A stretch of DNA of 64,000 nt from CBDFHB01 sp965250115. Lineage in GTDB: Bacteria; Acidobacteriota; Vicinamibacteria; Marinacidobacterales; SMYC01. The notes under the pieces were generated by a model, which saw only the letters and a list, made by a program, of their open reading frames with translations, was not told where the DNA came from and made no database searches. The stretch covers positions 1,736,001-1,800,000 of the forward strand of contig CBDFNJ010000001.1 of assembly GCA_965250115.1 (NCBI GenBank), in the 5' to 3' direction. This document shows positions 41,799 to 51,323 of this stretch, in pieces. Positions within the stretch are counted from its first letter, which is position 1; every line of letters starts with the position of its first letter. The position numbers were made by a program, and so were the translations under genes.

Positions 41799-42308
41799 CA
41801 CGCGGACTCCCCCGACCCAGCCCAACGTGGAAGGTGACGCCTCATGTATCTGGCGGGCCGAGAGCTGTTGCTTGCGCGTGCTCACATCGGTGGCCAGATA
41901 CAGATATCGGCCGAACACCTGCTCGCGCGCCAATCTTTTCTCTCGGACCAGTTTCAACAGAGGAGCCTTGACGTCAACCTGCACCACGTCCTCGAGCTCG
42001 TCGACGTAGTAGCCTGCCTCACAGGCCGCGACCAACGCTTTTACCGTCGCAAGCAACGTCCCGTACTTCGAGAACCACACTGAGCGCAACGACCAAAGAC
42101 CTTTTCGATCGAACTGGGCGATCTCGTCCAACGTGTAGTAGCTACCACGGTGGGAGTAGCTTGTCCGATACGCCAACTCATTGAGCTTTCGGAAGACGGT
42201 CGAGTCCACATCGGTACCCAACACTGCCTTCAAATCATCGAGGGTAGCTATTTTGTGCTTCCTCAACAGGCGGTCGAGATCTTCAGACTGATAGCTCGTA
42301 GGTCTCAT
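41799..42308 (-). pseudogene. ISAzo13-type transposase copy 2, 5' part
   Basis: The first ~165 codons (winged-helix N-terminal part) of the transposase, from the ATG at 42308 to the IS21-type junction. The sequence equals copy 1 with rare changes (DDLKAVLG versus DDLNAVLG). Confidence 0.85.
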
Positions 42309-42508
42309 AATAGGAGAAGTGCTCCTTGATAGGCGTAATCCTCCTGCAATGAGGACCGTTTGTCAAACACGCGCTGGTTGCTGAAGACCTACAAATGTTC
42401 CGTTTCTAGGGAGCTTGCCAGGCTCTCGTGATGCCAGACGATATCGCGATCACGACCTGAAACAGGAAGAGTGTGCTCAAAACTAGACAGTTACTTTGTC
42501 GGCGGCCC

Positions 42509-42569
42509 TAAGAGTATTCACAGGTGCCGCCGCTACCCGACCAAATTCAACAGCGGCCGGGACATCCCC
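42509..42569 (+). mobile_element. IS256-type copy C, right terminal segment
   Basis: TAA stop, then GAGTATTCACAGGTGCC and the right inverted repeat ending GGGACATCCCC. It is the continuation of 37641-38013 beyond the nested elements. Confidence 0.88.
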
Positions 42570-42910
42570 TTACACTCCCCCTAACGACTAAAGCGTAACG
42601 TCTCGACCTTTCCCGGGTCAAGCGTAACATCCTTCTGTCATTGACTAATATTTACGAATTATCTAGTCAGTTCCAGTGAACACATGCGCTGTTGCATCAT
42701 GGCTGGTATGGCCAGGGTGGCTCCTTTCTTTTTGATCGCCAGCTTCGACAACCGACAATCTTGATTGGAGTTACTCACCGATTTCAACTAGATTCAGGAT
42801 ATCCTCACCATCATGGCATTCGTCAGGCGGGTGATTCTAAGAGGGCCGAACGGGTTGTTCGTGTCATCGAAATGATCAACGCAAAACCGAGCGGAAGCCA
42901 GTGACTTGAC
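42570..42910 (+). other. A/T-richer spacer with a possible gene tail
   Basis: Composition becomes A/T-richer than the IS cluster. A 70-codon frame (42692-42904) ends SKRAERVVRVIEMINAK with a stop 7 bp before the glycosyltransferase. It could be the end of a sugar-metabolism gene removed by the IS256-type event, but I cannot assign it. Confidence 0.25.
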
Positions 42911-44095
42911 GTGCGAATTCGCTATTTCTCGGACATCCGATTTCCACTTGAGCGAGCCAATGGCGTACAAACGATGGAAACGTGTCACGCTCTCGCCGCG
43001 CGTGGGCACCAAGTCTTGCTGGGCGTGCGTTCGGATACTGCACGACCCTCACGGGACCCGCTCAACTTTTACGGGTTAAAAGCTCTTTCAACACTGACCA
43101 TTGACCGTCTACGTGTTGTCGGTCCACCGGCAGTCCGTCGGGCCCTCTATTTCGCGTTCGCTGTCGAACGTTCGGTATGCCATCGGTCCGACGTAATTCT
43201 GACTCGTGATCTTGGCGTCGCTTCCTTACTTTTGGACCTGCCACGGTGGCTGCGTCCACCAATTGTGTTTGAGTCTCACGGATTTGCTCCGGTGTTTGCC
43301 GAGACAATGGACGAACTCGTGTCTGGGGGGCGCCGTGCAAGGCCGACCCAAAAGGACCGTCTTCTTAGGCGTGAAGAGCGAGTATGGAAGCTTGCGGATG
43401 GTTATGTGACCACGACACGAACTCTCGCAAGTGAGCTCGAGACGCGTTTTGGTCGAAGAGATGACGTTATTACTATCCCGAACGGTGTTCGCCTTTCGTC
43501 AAATAGGCGATTTACACCACCGAGTTGGCTTGAGTCGCCGGTCGTCCTCTACGCGGGACATCTGTATCCATGGAAGGGCGTCGAGGTATTACTCCGTGCC
43601 GTTACCCGTATACCAAAGGTTCGAACAGTTATTGTCGGTGGCCACCCTGAAGAGGGGGACCGTCTCCGACTGCAGGATTTAGCACGGTCTCTTGGCATTA
43701 GTGATCGGGTGGACTTTGTTGGGATGATTTCGGTGGCTGATGTACAGACGAGGTTAGGGACTGCTGATGTGTTGGTCCTTCCGACCACGTCGACTGAATC
43801 TGCAGATCGCTATACTTCGCCTCTCAAACTATTTGAGTATCTTGCTGCAGGAAAGCCAATTGTTGCGTCTGACTTACAGGCCACGCGTGAAGTTCTTGAG
43901 GATGGGCGTAATGCAGTTCTTGTGACTCCGTCAGATGCAGACGCGCTCGCTGACGGCATAAATCGTGTTGTAGATGACCTTTCGTTGGCAACTCGAATTG
44001 CTGAAAAATCTTTCCACGACGCGAATGGCTTTGCGTGGGAGCACCGAGCCGAACGGTTAGAGCATCTATTGAAAGCCGTTCAACGATCCAACTGA
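42911..44095 (+). CDS. glycosyltransferase family 4
   Basis: 394 residues, GTG start. The GT-B fold shows NGVQTMETCHALAARGHQV at the acceptor side. The donor-site motifs are VVLYAGHLYPWKGVEVLL and SPLKLFEYLAAGKPIVASD, followed by the E(x7)E-like region of GT4 enzymes. It would transfer a sugar from a nucleotide donor, probably to a cell-surface polysaccharide. Codon use is less GC-rich than in the left half, hinting at acquisition. Its former neighbours appear to have been lost on both sides. Confidence 0.85.
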   Translation: MRIRYFSDIRFPLERANGVQTMETCHALAARGHQVLLGVRSDTARPSRDPLNFYGLKALSTLTIDRLRVVGPPAVRRALYFAFAVERSVCHRSDVILTRDLGVASLLLDLPRWLRPPIVFESHGFAPVFAETMDELVSGGRRARPTQKDRLLRREERVWKLADGYVTTTRTLASELETRFGRRDDVITIPNGVRLSSNRRFTPPSWLESPVVLYAGHLYPWKGVEVLLRAVTRIPKVRTVIVGGHPEEGDRLRLQDLARSLGISDRVDFVGMISVADVQTRLGTADVLVLPTTSTESADRYTSPLKLFEYLAAGKPIVASDLQATREVLEDGRNAVLVTPSDADALADGINRVVDDLSLATRIAEKSFHDANGFAWEHRAERLEHLLKAVQRSN

Positions 44096-44200
44096 TTGAA
44101 ACAAATGGTTACAAGTCTCTATATGGAGATGGCGCTTCCGCTGCGGTGGCGGTGGAGCCGAAAGTTTGACAACATACTTTGGAAGAGAGGTCTATACAGG

Positions 44201-44564
44201 ATGACTGACGGACGAGAGGATAGCGAGGATATTCTACGTTTCCTCGCCTCGAACGTGGAAAGCATACACGACAAGGTCGGCGGGATCGAGAACCGGTTAG
44301 GCGGAATAGAGACTCGGATTGGGCGTGTTGAAGACCACATGGCGACGAAGGAAGAACTTGCTGCCGTTCGCGAACGCATGGCGACGAAGGAAGACGTGAC
44401 GGCCATCCGCGGGGATATCGAGCGCGTTCGATTTACGGATCGGCAATATCGACCGCACCCTTTCCACGCGCATGGATCAAGTGGACAGCGCGGTCAGCCG
44501 GTTACGGAGTGCTGTGTATCTACTTGCCAAGGATCGTCCAGAGATCCTCCGGATCCTCGGCTAG
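44201..44564 (+). pseudogene. small coiled-coil protein, frameshifted
   Basis: ATG 44201, in the same open frame as an earlier start at 44096. Heptads NVESIHDKVGGIENRLGGIE and repeated HMATKEELAAVRERMATKED give a long coiled coil. Near 44,428 one extra base shifts the frame; the coil continues as RIGNIDRTLSTRMDQVDSAV and ends AKDRPEILRILG at the TAG at 44562. Such small proteins occur near mobile elements and toxin-antitoxin loci; no function is known. Confidence 0.6.
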
Positions 44565-44877
44565 GAATGAGGAAAAACTTTTGACTTGTCTTCCGTAACC
44601 GTCTCCGTCCAGGTCCCTCTTGGACGGTGACACGTGGTGCGCATGGAGTGTAGGGGTCTCCCATCACCCCCCATCGGTTCCCACACCGCTGATACACCTT
44701 AACTCATTCAATCAAGACAACATCTCAATGCTCAGAAGCTAACACCAGCTGAGGCACGGTTCTTGCGTGTGCTCGACCTAACATCAAGTTCAAGAAAAGA
44801 CATGACCTGTGCCTTCTATTTATTTATCCGCGCGCACCAAACTTGATTAATCTCCGGTCTGCCAGCACCATGCCGGC
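44565..44877 (+). other. intergenic, no gene seen
   Basis: About 310 bp without a convincing frame, RNA gene or terminator. It precedes an integrase-type transposase remnant. Confidence 0.5.
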
Positions 44878-45897
44878 ATGATTTCGTCGTTGGTTCCCGC
44901 TCTCATCTCTGCCTTCAAGGCTCGTCGCGAGCTGGCTCTCGAGAATGTCGCTCTTCGGCAGCAGCTCGCCGTCCTCCGCCGTTCCGTGAAACGGCCGCGG
45001 CTCTTGAAGGTCGACCGCGTGTTTTGGGTGCTGTTGCGCAGAATCTGGACTGACTGGGAGAGCGTCCTCGTCATCGTGAAACCTGAGACGGTCATCCGCT
45101 AGCACCGTTGTGGGTTCAGACGATATTGGACTTGGAAGAGCCGACGGCGTAGGCCTGGACGACCAGGCGTCGCTCCCGAAATACGTGAGCTGATACGGAA
45201 CATGAGCAGGGCCAACCCTCTCTGGGGAGCTCCCCGCGTGCATGGCGAGCTGGCGAAGCTAGGCATATCCATTTCCCAGGCCGCCGTCTCCAAGTATATG
45301 GTTCGCCATCGCACCCCACCGTCCTATACTTGGCGGAGCTTTCTCGATAATCATGCAAACAACTTGGTGTCGCTCGATTTTTTCACTTTGCCGACCGCAA
45401 CCTTCAGAGTTCTGTTCGTCTTCATCGTCCTTCGCCACGACCGTCGCCGTATCGTTCATTTCAATGTCACCGAACATCCTTCTGCCGAGTGGACGGCGCA
45501 GCAAATGGTCGATGCTTTTCCATGGGACACGGCGCCTCGGTACCTGGTACGGGATCGAGACCAGACCTACGGAGCGTACTTCGATACTCGCGTCGACGGT
45601 CTCGGGATCGAGCAGGTCCTTACCGCACCGCGCTCCCCGTGGCAGAATCCATTTGTCGAAAGGATGATCGGCTCCATTCGACGTGAGTGTCTCGACCACG
45701 TGATCGTCCTTGATGAGCGGCACCTGAAGCGAATCCTACGCAAATACGTCGACTACTATCATTCGTGCCGGACTCATTTGTCGCTTGAGAAGGACGCGCC
45801 TGAGCCTCGCCGGGTAGAGTCACCGGCGATGGGCAAAGTGAGAGCCATTCCAAAGGTCGGTGGTCTCCATCATTATTACACTCGACGCGCTGCTTGA
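44878..45897 (+). pseudogene. rve-integrase transposase with in-frame TAG
   Basis: One frame of 339 codons. The N-terminal ALENVALRQQLAVLRRSVKR and VLVIVKPETVIR are followed by TAG (45100-45102) where relatives have Trp (VIRWHRRGF). The frame goes on with the DDE core: SLDFFTLPT, YLVRDRDQTYG and PWQNPFVERMIGSIRRECLD. Apart from the stop it looks intact. This integrase-core type is common in soil bacteria and resembles IS3/IS481 enzymes; I cannot define its ends. Confidence 0.8.
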
Positions 45898-46061
45898 GCC
45901 GACCCGCTCGGAACGGCTGCCGGACTTCGCACCAGCTTACACCTCTACGCCTGAGTAGAGCCGACGCTGGCTCTTAAAACGTCCTACATAGAAGACGACC
46001 AAAGCATTCTGGTTGCAGGAAGTTCGCCAATCTCATACAGCTCGAGTTTATGGAAGGGACA

Positions 46062-46870
46062 GGGACTACAGCGAGCGGCGGAAACAGCTCGGACGGCCCC
46101 GGGTCATGGTGGAGATTAGCGAGCTCGTGGTGGGGATGGCGAAGTCAAATCCGAAGTGGGGGTACACACGCATTCGCGGCGCCCTCTCGAATCTCGGCCA
46201 TACGGTAGCCAGGAGCACCATCGCCAATATTCTGCGAGAACATGGCATCGAGCCTGCGCCGGAGCGAAGTGAGCGAACGCCATGGCGCACGTTTCTCGCC
46301 GCCCATTGGGAAACCGTTGCTGCGACCGACTTCTTCGCCGTCGAGGTCGCCACAGTTCGCAGGCTCGTGACCTACTATGTGCTCGTCGTCATCGAGCTGT
46401 CTTCGCGAAAAGTGCACATTGCCGGAATCACTCCGGGGCCGGATGGCCCGTTCATGATGCAGGTCGGTCGGAATCTCACCGACCCATTCGACGGCTTTCT
46501 GCGCGGCAAGCGATTCCTCATCCTGGACCGCGACAAGAAGTTCACCACGGAGTTTCGCGATTTGCTCGAGCACGCCGGAACGGACGTCATTCGGCTGCCG
46601 CACCGTTCGCCGAATCTGAACGCTTATGTCGAAAGATTTGTTTTGTCGATCAAGAGCGAGTGCTTGGAGCGGATGATCTTCTTCAGTGAGCAATCGCTGC
46701 GCCGTGCCGTCGCTGAGTTCATCCATCATTATCACGGAGAGCGCAACCGTCAAGGGCTCGGGAACGCGTTGCTCGAAGCGGAAGAATGCGTCGGCAGTCC
46801 TCACGGGAAGGTGCGATGTCGTAAGCGATTGGGCGGCTTGCTCAGCTGTTACCACCGCGACGCCGCATAG
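46062..46870 (+). pseudogene. rve-integrase transposase, 5'-truncated (element type B)
   Basis: The recognisable sequence starts at DYSERRKQLGRPRVMVE and runs through the DDE core (ATDFFAVEVAT, LILDRDKKFTTEFRD, SPNLNAYVERFVLSIKSECL) to the stop. The first ~105 residues of the family are missing. The fragment at 52523-53108 has the missing N-terminal part and shares about 100 near-identical residues, so both derive from one element type. Confidence 0.8.
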
Positions 46871-47302
46871 GAGTTCGGGCGCGCCAGTTGGACGGAACGG
46901 ATGGTCTGCAGGAGAGGTCTGCTCGGGGTCGCCTATCGCAGAGCCAGTACCGCGTCGGCTGGTCTTCGCGAGTTTTGAGAACGCCTCTAGGATTCGACCT
47001 TGCCGCTCCGTTCGCGTTTTCGGACAGGACGACCGTGCGGCTAGTGAGGCACTCCCACAGGAAACGGGGAGAAACAGATAGGCCGCACCTACGGAGCACC
47101 GCGCCAGCCCTCGACCCTACCGGGGATGACATCTGGCCCGCTGGTGCCCTGCGGATCGTAGGTAAGCAGTAAGAACTTCATGATTCCATCCCACTTGATG
47201 GGTACAGACTCTTGCAGAACTTCACGAACCGCTCAACTTCCATCATCAACTCATCCTCCCGTCGATCTCGCAGCAGTTCGATCGCAACGGGCGGCACTCC
47301 GG
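46871..47302 (+). other. intergenic, no convincing gene
   Basis: About 430 bp between the integrase remnant and the PIN toxin gene. A minus-strand stretch near 47,180-47,300 (ELMMEVERFVKFCKSL, then stop) might be a gene tail but has no supported start. Confidence 0.4.
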
Positions 47303-47704
47303 CTAGATCACGAGCGTCCGCAACGACACCGCCACGTCTGCGGCGCCGTTCAGGACCGCGTTGTCCAGAGTCGCCAAAGGAACGCCCAGGGTCCGGGCGA
47401 GCGCGACGAACTCGGCATCGTAGGCAGTTAGGCCGCACTCCAACGCGACATCAATCACCTGGTGTCCAGACACGTTGGCGATCCGGTTTCCTAGAACGAC
47501 AGCAGCGTCATCGCTCATCGCTTTGGCCTGCTCGGAGGTTACCGCGCCCCGCCGCACGAAGCCAACCAGGACGTTGTGCAACTCACTCATGAGGATGTTG
47601 GGGGCCGCCCACTCCGTCTCCCTCTCGAACAACAGGGCCGCGTCGGTGCCGTCTGCTCCGCCCACTACCAGACGAACCATCACATTTGTGTCAACTACGA
47701 TCAC
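47303..47704 (-). CDS. vapC: PIN domain toxin, VapC/FitB type
   Basis: 133 residues. The PIN acidic residues are in IVVDTNVMVRL, MSELHNVL, LTAYDAEFVALA and ATLDNAV, in the usual order. PIN toxins are Mg-dependent RNases. It overlaps the antitoxin gene by 4 bp. The pair sits between IS remnants, which fits a mobile or stabilising module. Confidence 0.88.
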   Translation of the reverse strand: MIVVDTNVMVRLVVGGADGTDAALLFERETEWAAPNILMSELHNVLVGFVRRGAVTSEQAKAMSDDAAVVLGNRIANVSGHQVIDVALECGLTAYDAEFVALARTLGVPLATLDNAVLNGAADVAVSLRTLVI

Positions 47705-47943
47705 GGTCGTCCCATGTTCCGCATCTCTTGTAGCGTGTCCTCACTGAGGTTGACCGGTCCAAGTGTCTCGTTTCGCTGCCGGATGCGATCCAGAAGGGCT
47801 TGCGGGTCTACCGGCTCGGGGCTAACCGACTCCGTTAACCTCGCAAGGATCTCCCCGTTTAAGCTGCGGTGGTTCCGTCTCGCGGATGACTTGAGTTCCC
47901 GGTGCAGGGGGTCGGGGATTCCACGAAGCGCTATGTCTGTCAA
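47701..47943 (-). CDS. ribbon-helix-helix antitoxin, FitA-like
   Basis: The open frame extends to 47973, but AAGGAGG (minus strand) lies 5 bp before a TTG at 47943, which gives TDIALRGIPDPLHRELK, the normal FitA-type N-terminus. The RHH segment is followed by ARRNHRSLNGEILARL, a strong family marker. The C-terminal part would wrap the PIN toxin. The product is 80 residues. Confidence 0.82.
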   Translation of the reverse strand: MTDIALRGIPDPLHRELKSSARRNHRSLNGEILARLTESVSPEPVDPQALLDRIRQRNETLGPVNLSEDTLQEMRNMGRP

Positions 47944-47963
47944 ATTTGCCTCCTTCGGCAAGT

Positions 47964-47995
47964 ATAATACCATAATGATATCATAAAAGTGTCAA
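47964..47995 (-). promoter_or_regulatory. toxin-antitoxin promoter with palindrome
   Basis: On the minus strand TTGACA (47995-47990) is followed after 17 bp by TGGTAT (47972-47967), or after 20 bp by TATTAT. The perfect palindrome ATGATATCAT (47975-47984) lies between, a likely operator for autoregulation by the RHH antitoxin. Confidence 0.5.
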
Positions 47996-48144
47996 GCTGC
48001 GCCCTGATTCGGCGACCCGGGAGGTAGGAGCTAACCCGTCCTGTGCCAAAACTCGGCCCTTTTGAAAGGGAATTATATACTAGTTTACACTTGACGCCTG
48101 CCCAGGATCGGTGTATACTACTTCCATAAATAGGAAGTAGATAA

Positions 48145-49086
48145 ATGGCATACAAAGCACCCGGAAAACACTACCGCGATGGACTCTTATTGGTAGAACT
48201 AACGCGCCTATTCCCCGACGACGCAGCCGCCGAGAGCTGGTTTACCGAGCAGCGGTGGCCGGATGGCGTATGCTGCCCTCATTGCGGGGGGACCGAGCGC
48301 GTCAAGGAGCGCAAGAACAGGAAGCCGTCACCCTACCACTGCGGAGACTGCCGACAGTACTTCAGTGTCAAGACGGGTTCGCTGATGCACAACTCTCCTC
48401 TCGGTTACCAAACCTGGGCCATCGCCATTTACCTTCTGACGACCAACCTGAAGGGCGTGTCTTCGATGAAGCTACACCGTGATCTCAAAGTCACACAGAA
48501 GACCGCTTGGTTTCTGGCGCACCGGATTCGTGACAACTTCCAAGGGCAACAGAGCACCTTCGCTGGCCCTGTCGAGATCGACGAAACTTTCGTCGGCGGC
48601 AAGGCTCGCAACATGCACGCTCACAAGCGCGAGCAGACGATCAAGGGGCGCGGCACCGTAGGCAAGACCGCCGTCATCGGCGCGAAGGACCGTCAGACGA
48701 ACCGCGTCGCCGCTGCCGTTATCAAGAGCACCGACCAACTAACGCTCCAGGGCTTCGTCACCGCTAACGTCGAGCCTGGCGCGAAGGTCTACACTGACGA
48801 CCATGGCGGATACGTCGGCCTGCCGAACCATGAGACGGTCCGCCACTCCGTCGCCGAGTACGTCAACGGCCAGGCGCACACGAACGGAATCGAGTCCTTC
48901 TGGTCCATGCTGAAACGCGGCCACAAGGGCGTCTACCACAAGATGAGCCCGAAGCACCTCCACCGCTACATCGACGAATTCGCTGGCCGCCACAACCAGC
49001 GCGAGGCCGACACCATCGACCAAATGGCCGCCGTCGCGCGCGGGCTAGGTGGAAGGCGGCTTCAGTACAAGGACCTAACAGCATGA
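48145..49086 (+). CDS. IS1595-family (ISXO2-like) transposase
   Basis: 313 residues. The N-terminal zinc ribbon CPHCGG...YHCGDCRQYFSV is followed by a helix-turn-helix region (LKVTQKTAWFLAHRIRDNF). The ISXO2 DDE core is GPVEIDETFVGGK, VYTDDHGGYVGL and HTNGIESFWSMLKRGHKGVY. It is intact, with an ATG 54 bp inside the left repeat. Its stop overlaps the next start (ATGA). Confidence 0.94.
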   Translation: MAYKAPGKHYRDGLLLVELTRLFPDDAAAESWFTEQRWPDGVCCPHCGGTERVKERKNRKPSPYHCGDCRQYFSVKTGSLMHNSPLGYQTWAIAIYLLTTNLKGVSSMKLHRDLKVTQKTAWFLAHRIRDNFQGQQSTFAGPVEIDETFVGGKARNMHAHKREQTIKGRGTVGKTAVIGAKDRQTNRVAAAVIKSTDQLTLQGFVTANVEPGAKVYTDDHGGYVGLPNHETVRHSVAEYVNGQAHTNGIESFWSMLKRGHKGVYHKMSPKHLHRYIDEFAGRHNQREADTIDQMAAVARGLGGRRLQYKDLTA

Positions 49087-49493
49087 GCCCAAAGGATGAG
49101 TATTTCGACTGGGTATCTGAGAGGAAAAAGTGCTCGCTCCAATACAAATTTGAAGAGCTGAAGATACATGCAGAAAAGAACGCTGCTACGGCAGGGTTCG
49201 AATACCAAACCAACGGCGAGTTCTTCGTTCTTTCACGGAGTGGTAAGCGAGCTCGAAGCGTTACGTTCAATCTCGATCTTACAAAAGATCATGTTTTAGT
49301 TAAAAGTACTCCAGCTCACTTTGCCGCATTCAAAATAACACTTGGCCTAAATGATTCTGGTGAGTGTCGATACCGTCTCAACGGAGAAGGCGAGTATAAA
49401 TGCTGGCAGGTGCTCCACCGCGTATTAGAGCGGGTCCTCTTCCAGCCAGACGATTCTGAGACTTCTGGAACGATTAAACTTACCGGGTTTTGA
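49083..49493 (+). CDS. unknown cargo protein of the IS1595-type transposon
   Basis: 136 residues, mixed alpha/beta by eye, with no signal or membrane segment. SRSGKRARSVTFNLDL and KSTPAHFAAFKITLGL look like a beta-rich core. I do not recognise it. It is translationally coupled to the transposase in front and to the methyltransferase behind (TTGA overlap), so a role with the methyltransferase-HNH protein is likely. Possible roles include specificity, inhibition or regulation; none can be chosen from sequence. Confidence 0.7.
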   Translation: MSPKDEYFDWVSERKKCSLQYKFEELKIHAEKNAATAGFEYQTNGEFFVLSRSGKRARSVTFNLDLTKDHVLVKSTPAHFAAFKITLGLNDSGECRYRLNGEGEYKCWQVLHRVLERVLFQPDDSETSGTIKLTGF

Positions 49494-50926
49494 GTCCCAA
49501 CTGGTCGAACCGGACGATCTGGACGGGTGACAATCTCGCCGTCATGCGTGGAATGAACAGCGAGTCCGTTGATCTGATTTACCTTGACCCGCCGTTCAAC
49601 TCGAAGCGGACCTACTCTGCTCCCATCGGCTCGAAAGCGGCGGGGGCTGCGTTTAAGGACACGTGGACGCTCGACGACGTAGACCTCGCATGGCATGGCG
49701 AGATTGCCGAACAGAACCCCGCCGTCTACGCCGTAATCGACGCGGCGGGGACGGCCCACGGCAAGGGCATGAAGTCGTACTTGATCGTGATCGCGGTGCG
49801 GCTGTTGGAAATGCGGCGGCTCTTGAAAACTACTGGCTCGCTGTACCTCCATTGCGACCCGACGGCAGGCCACTATCTTAAAATGCTGCTGGACGCGGTG
49901 TTCGAAACGCAGCAGTTCAGGAATGAGATCATCTGGCGTCGCACTGGCGCGCACGGTCGCGCAAAACGTTAGGGAACGATCCACGATACGCTGCTTTTCT
50001 ATACGATCAATAACTCCTACACTTGGAATCGGGTGCTTGAATCCTACGACGGAGATTACCTGGAGAAGTTTTACAGAAACGAGGACAAGCACGGTAAGTA
50101 CCAACCCATTTCCCTTACTGGGCCAGGGGCGAGAACAGGGAGTTCTGGACAGCCATGGAGAAACGTTGACCCAAGCACCGGCGGACGGCACTGGGAATTA
50201 CCGCCCGATCGGGCGATCCCTGAGTGGTTCGAGCATCCCGATAACTACCCGAGTATGGATTGTCAAGAACGGCTCGATGTTTTAGATGCAGCGGAACTTG
50301 TCTATTGGCCTCCACGTGGATCGGTCCCACGATTCAAACGCTATGCAAGCGTCGCTGGTGGTAACCCGGTCCAAGACGTCATATGGGAGATTCGACCTCT
50401 CGGAGCACATGCGGACGAACGCATTGGCTACCCAACGCAGAAGCCTCTCGCCTTGCTTGATCGCATCATCAAGGCCAGTTCCAACGAAGGCGACGTCGTG
50501 CTAGATCCTTTCGCCGGCTGTGCTACCGCCTGTGTGAGTGCCGAAACTCTCGGGCGACAATGGGTAGGTATCGACTTATCCGAGCTCGCGGCCACACTCG
50601 TTAAGACGCGCCTCAAAGAAGCGTTCAAGCTGTTCTACGAGGTGCACCACCGAGACGACATACCGACGCGGACGGACCTTGGCAAGCTCCCGAGCTATCG
50701 AACGCACCGGCACCAGCTATTCGGCAAGCAGGAGGGCCGCTGCGGAGGGTGTCGCGTGGTCTTTCCGTTTCGCAACTTCACGGTGGACCACGTCGTGCCA
50801 CAGCGTCACGGCGGCTCGGACCATATCGATAACTTGCAACTCCTGTGTGGTGCATGCAATTCTGTGAAGGGCGACCGGCCCCACGCGGCGCTACTAGCCA
50901 CGCTGAAGGAAAGGGGGATTCTGTGA
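49490..50926 (+). pseudogene. beta-class DNA methyltransferase fused to an HNH domain, in-frame TAG
   Basis: TTG start overlapping the previous stop. DPPF (residues 33-36 in LIYLDPPFNSKRTY) is catalytic motif IV of N6-adenine/N4-cytosine methyltransferases. TAG at 49970-49972 (codon 161) follows GAHGRAKR; relatives have Trp there (AKRWG), and the frame continues with GTIHDTLLFYTINNS. SAM-binding motif I comes late (DPFAGCATACVSAETLGR, residue 339), so the order is beta class. The C-terminal 50 residues are an HNH nuclease module: CGGC, VDHVVPQRHGGSDHIDNLQL (D433), LCGACN. One protein could both modify and cut DNA. With the stop it is inactive unless read through. Confidence 0.85.
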
Positions 50927-51087
50927 AACAGAGGGAACCGAAGCCAAAGCGCGGACGTCCACCCAGCGGCAAATACAACGAGCAAATCCACATCGATGCT
51001 ACGCCAGAGCAAGTAGCGCGGTCGCTATTCGTTGGCAGGCCGAAGTCCTTAGCAGAGTGGAAACGAGAGAAGAAGATCGCGCCGTGA
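50923..51087 (+). CDS. small basic cargo protein
   Basis: 54 residues from a GTG overlapping the methyltransferase stop (GTGA). The basic N-terminus (KPKRGRPPSGKYNEQ, containing an AT-hook-like RGRP) is followed by DATPEQVARSLFVG and a lysine-rich end. It may bind DNA. It is the last gene before the right inverted repeat. The family is not known to me, but the tight overlap supports a real gene. Confidence 0.65.
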   Translation: MKQREPKPKRGRPPSGKYNEQIHIDATPEQVARSLFVGRPKSLAEWKREKKIAP

Positions 51088-51323
51088 GTCGTTCGTGTAA
51101 ACTAGTATATAATCCCCTTTTGAAATAGGCCATAAATCAGCAACTTAGTGTCTGTGTTTGCGACCGGGCCAAGGGCCGTGGGCTTTACAATCGTCTTGGG
51201 CGGGCGGGTCGTCACCATGCAGATGACCACCTAGTCGAGAGCGAATATCCAAGCATGTTCCTGAAGCTGTTTCCACGCTACGCCGGTCGAGCCCGCCGAG
51301 GGGCTACCGTCGCCGGCGACCAT

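Larger units (their letters stand above)
38014..42508 (-). mobile_element. ISAzo13-type insertion sequence, copy 2, interrupted by an IS21-type element
   Basis: The ends are GGGCCGGCGACAAAATAA (38014) and TTTGTCGGCGGCCC (42508). TAA flanks both sides (38011-38013 and 42509-42511), a 3-bp target duplication. Without the IS21-type insert it is about 1.93 kb, like copy 1, but in the opposite orientation. Confidence 0.88.
48068..51117 (+). mobile_element. IS1595-type transposon with methyltransferase-HNH cargo
   Basis: 3,050 bp. The 23-bp terminal inverted repeats are GGGAATTATATACTAGTTTA at the left and the complement of GGGGATTATATACTAGTTTA at the right (one mismatch, continuing CAC). The target duplication TTTTGAAA is exact (48060-48067, 51118-51125), the 8 bp expected for IS1595. 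Four genes on the plus strand overlap by 4 bp each: transposase, unknown protein, methyltransferase-HNH, small basic protein. Confidence 0.92.

Noticed and set aside
49970..49972. TAG as the natural end of a 160-residue methyltransferase
   Set aside because: The same frame continues with a matching target-recognition region, motif I and HNH, so one interrupted gene is the simpler reading.
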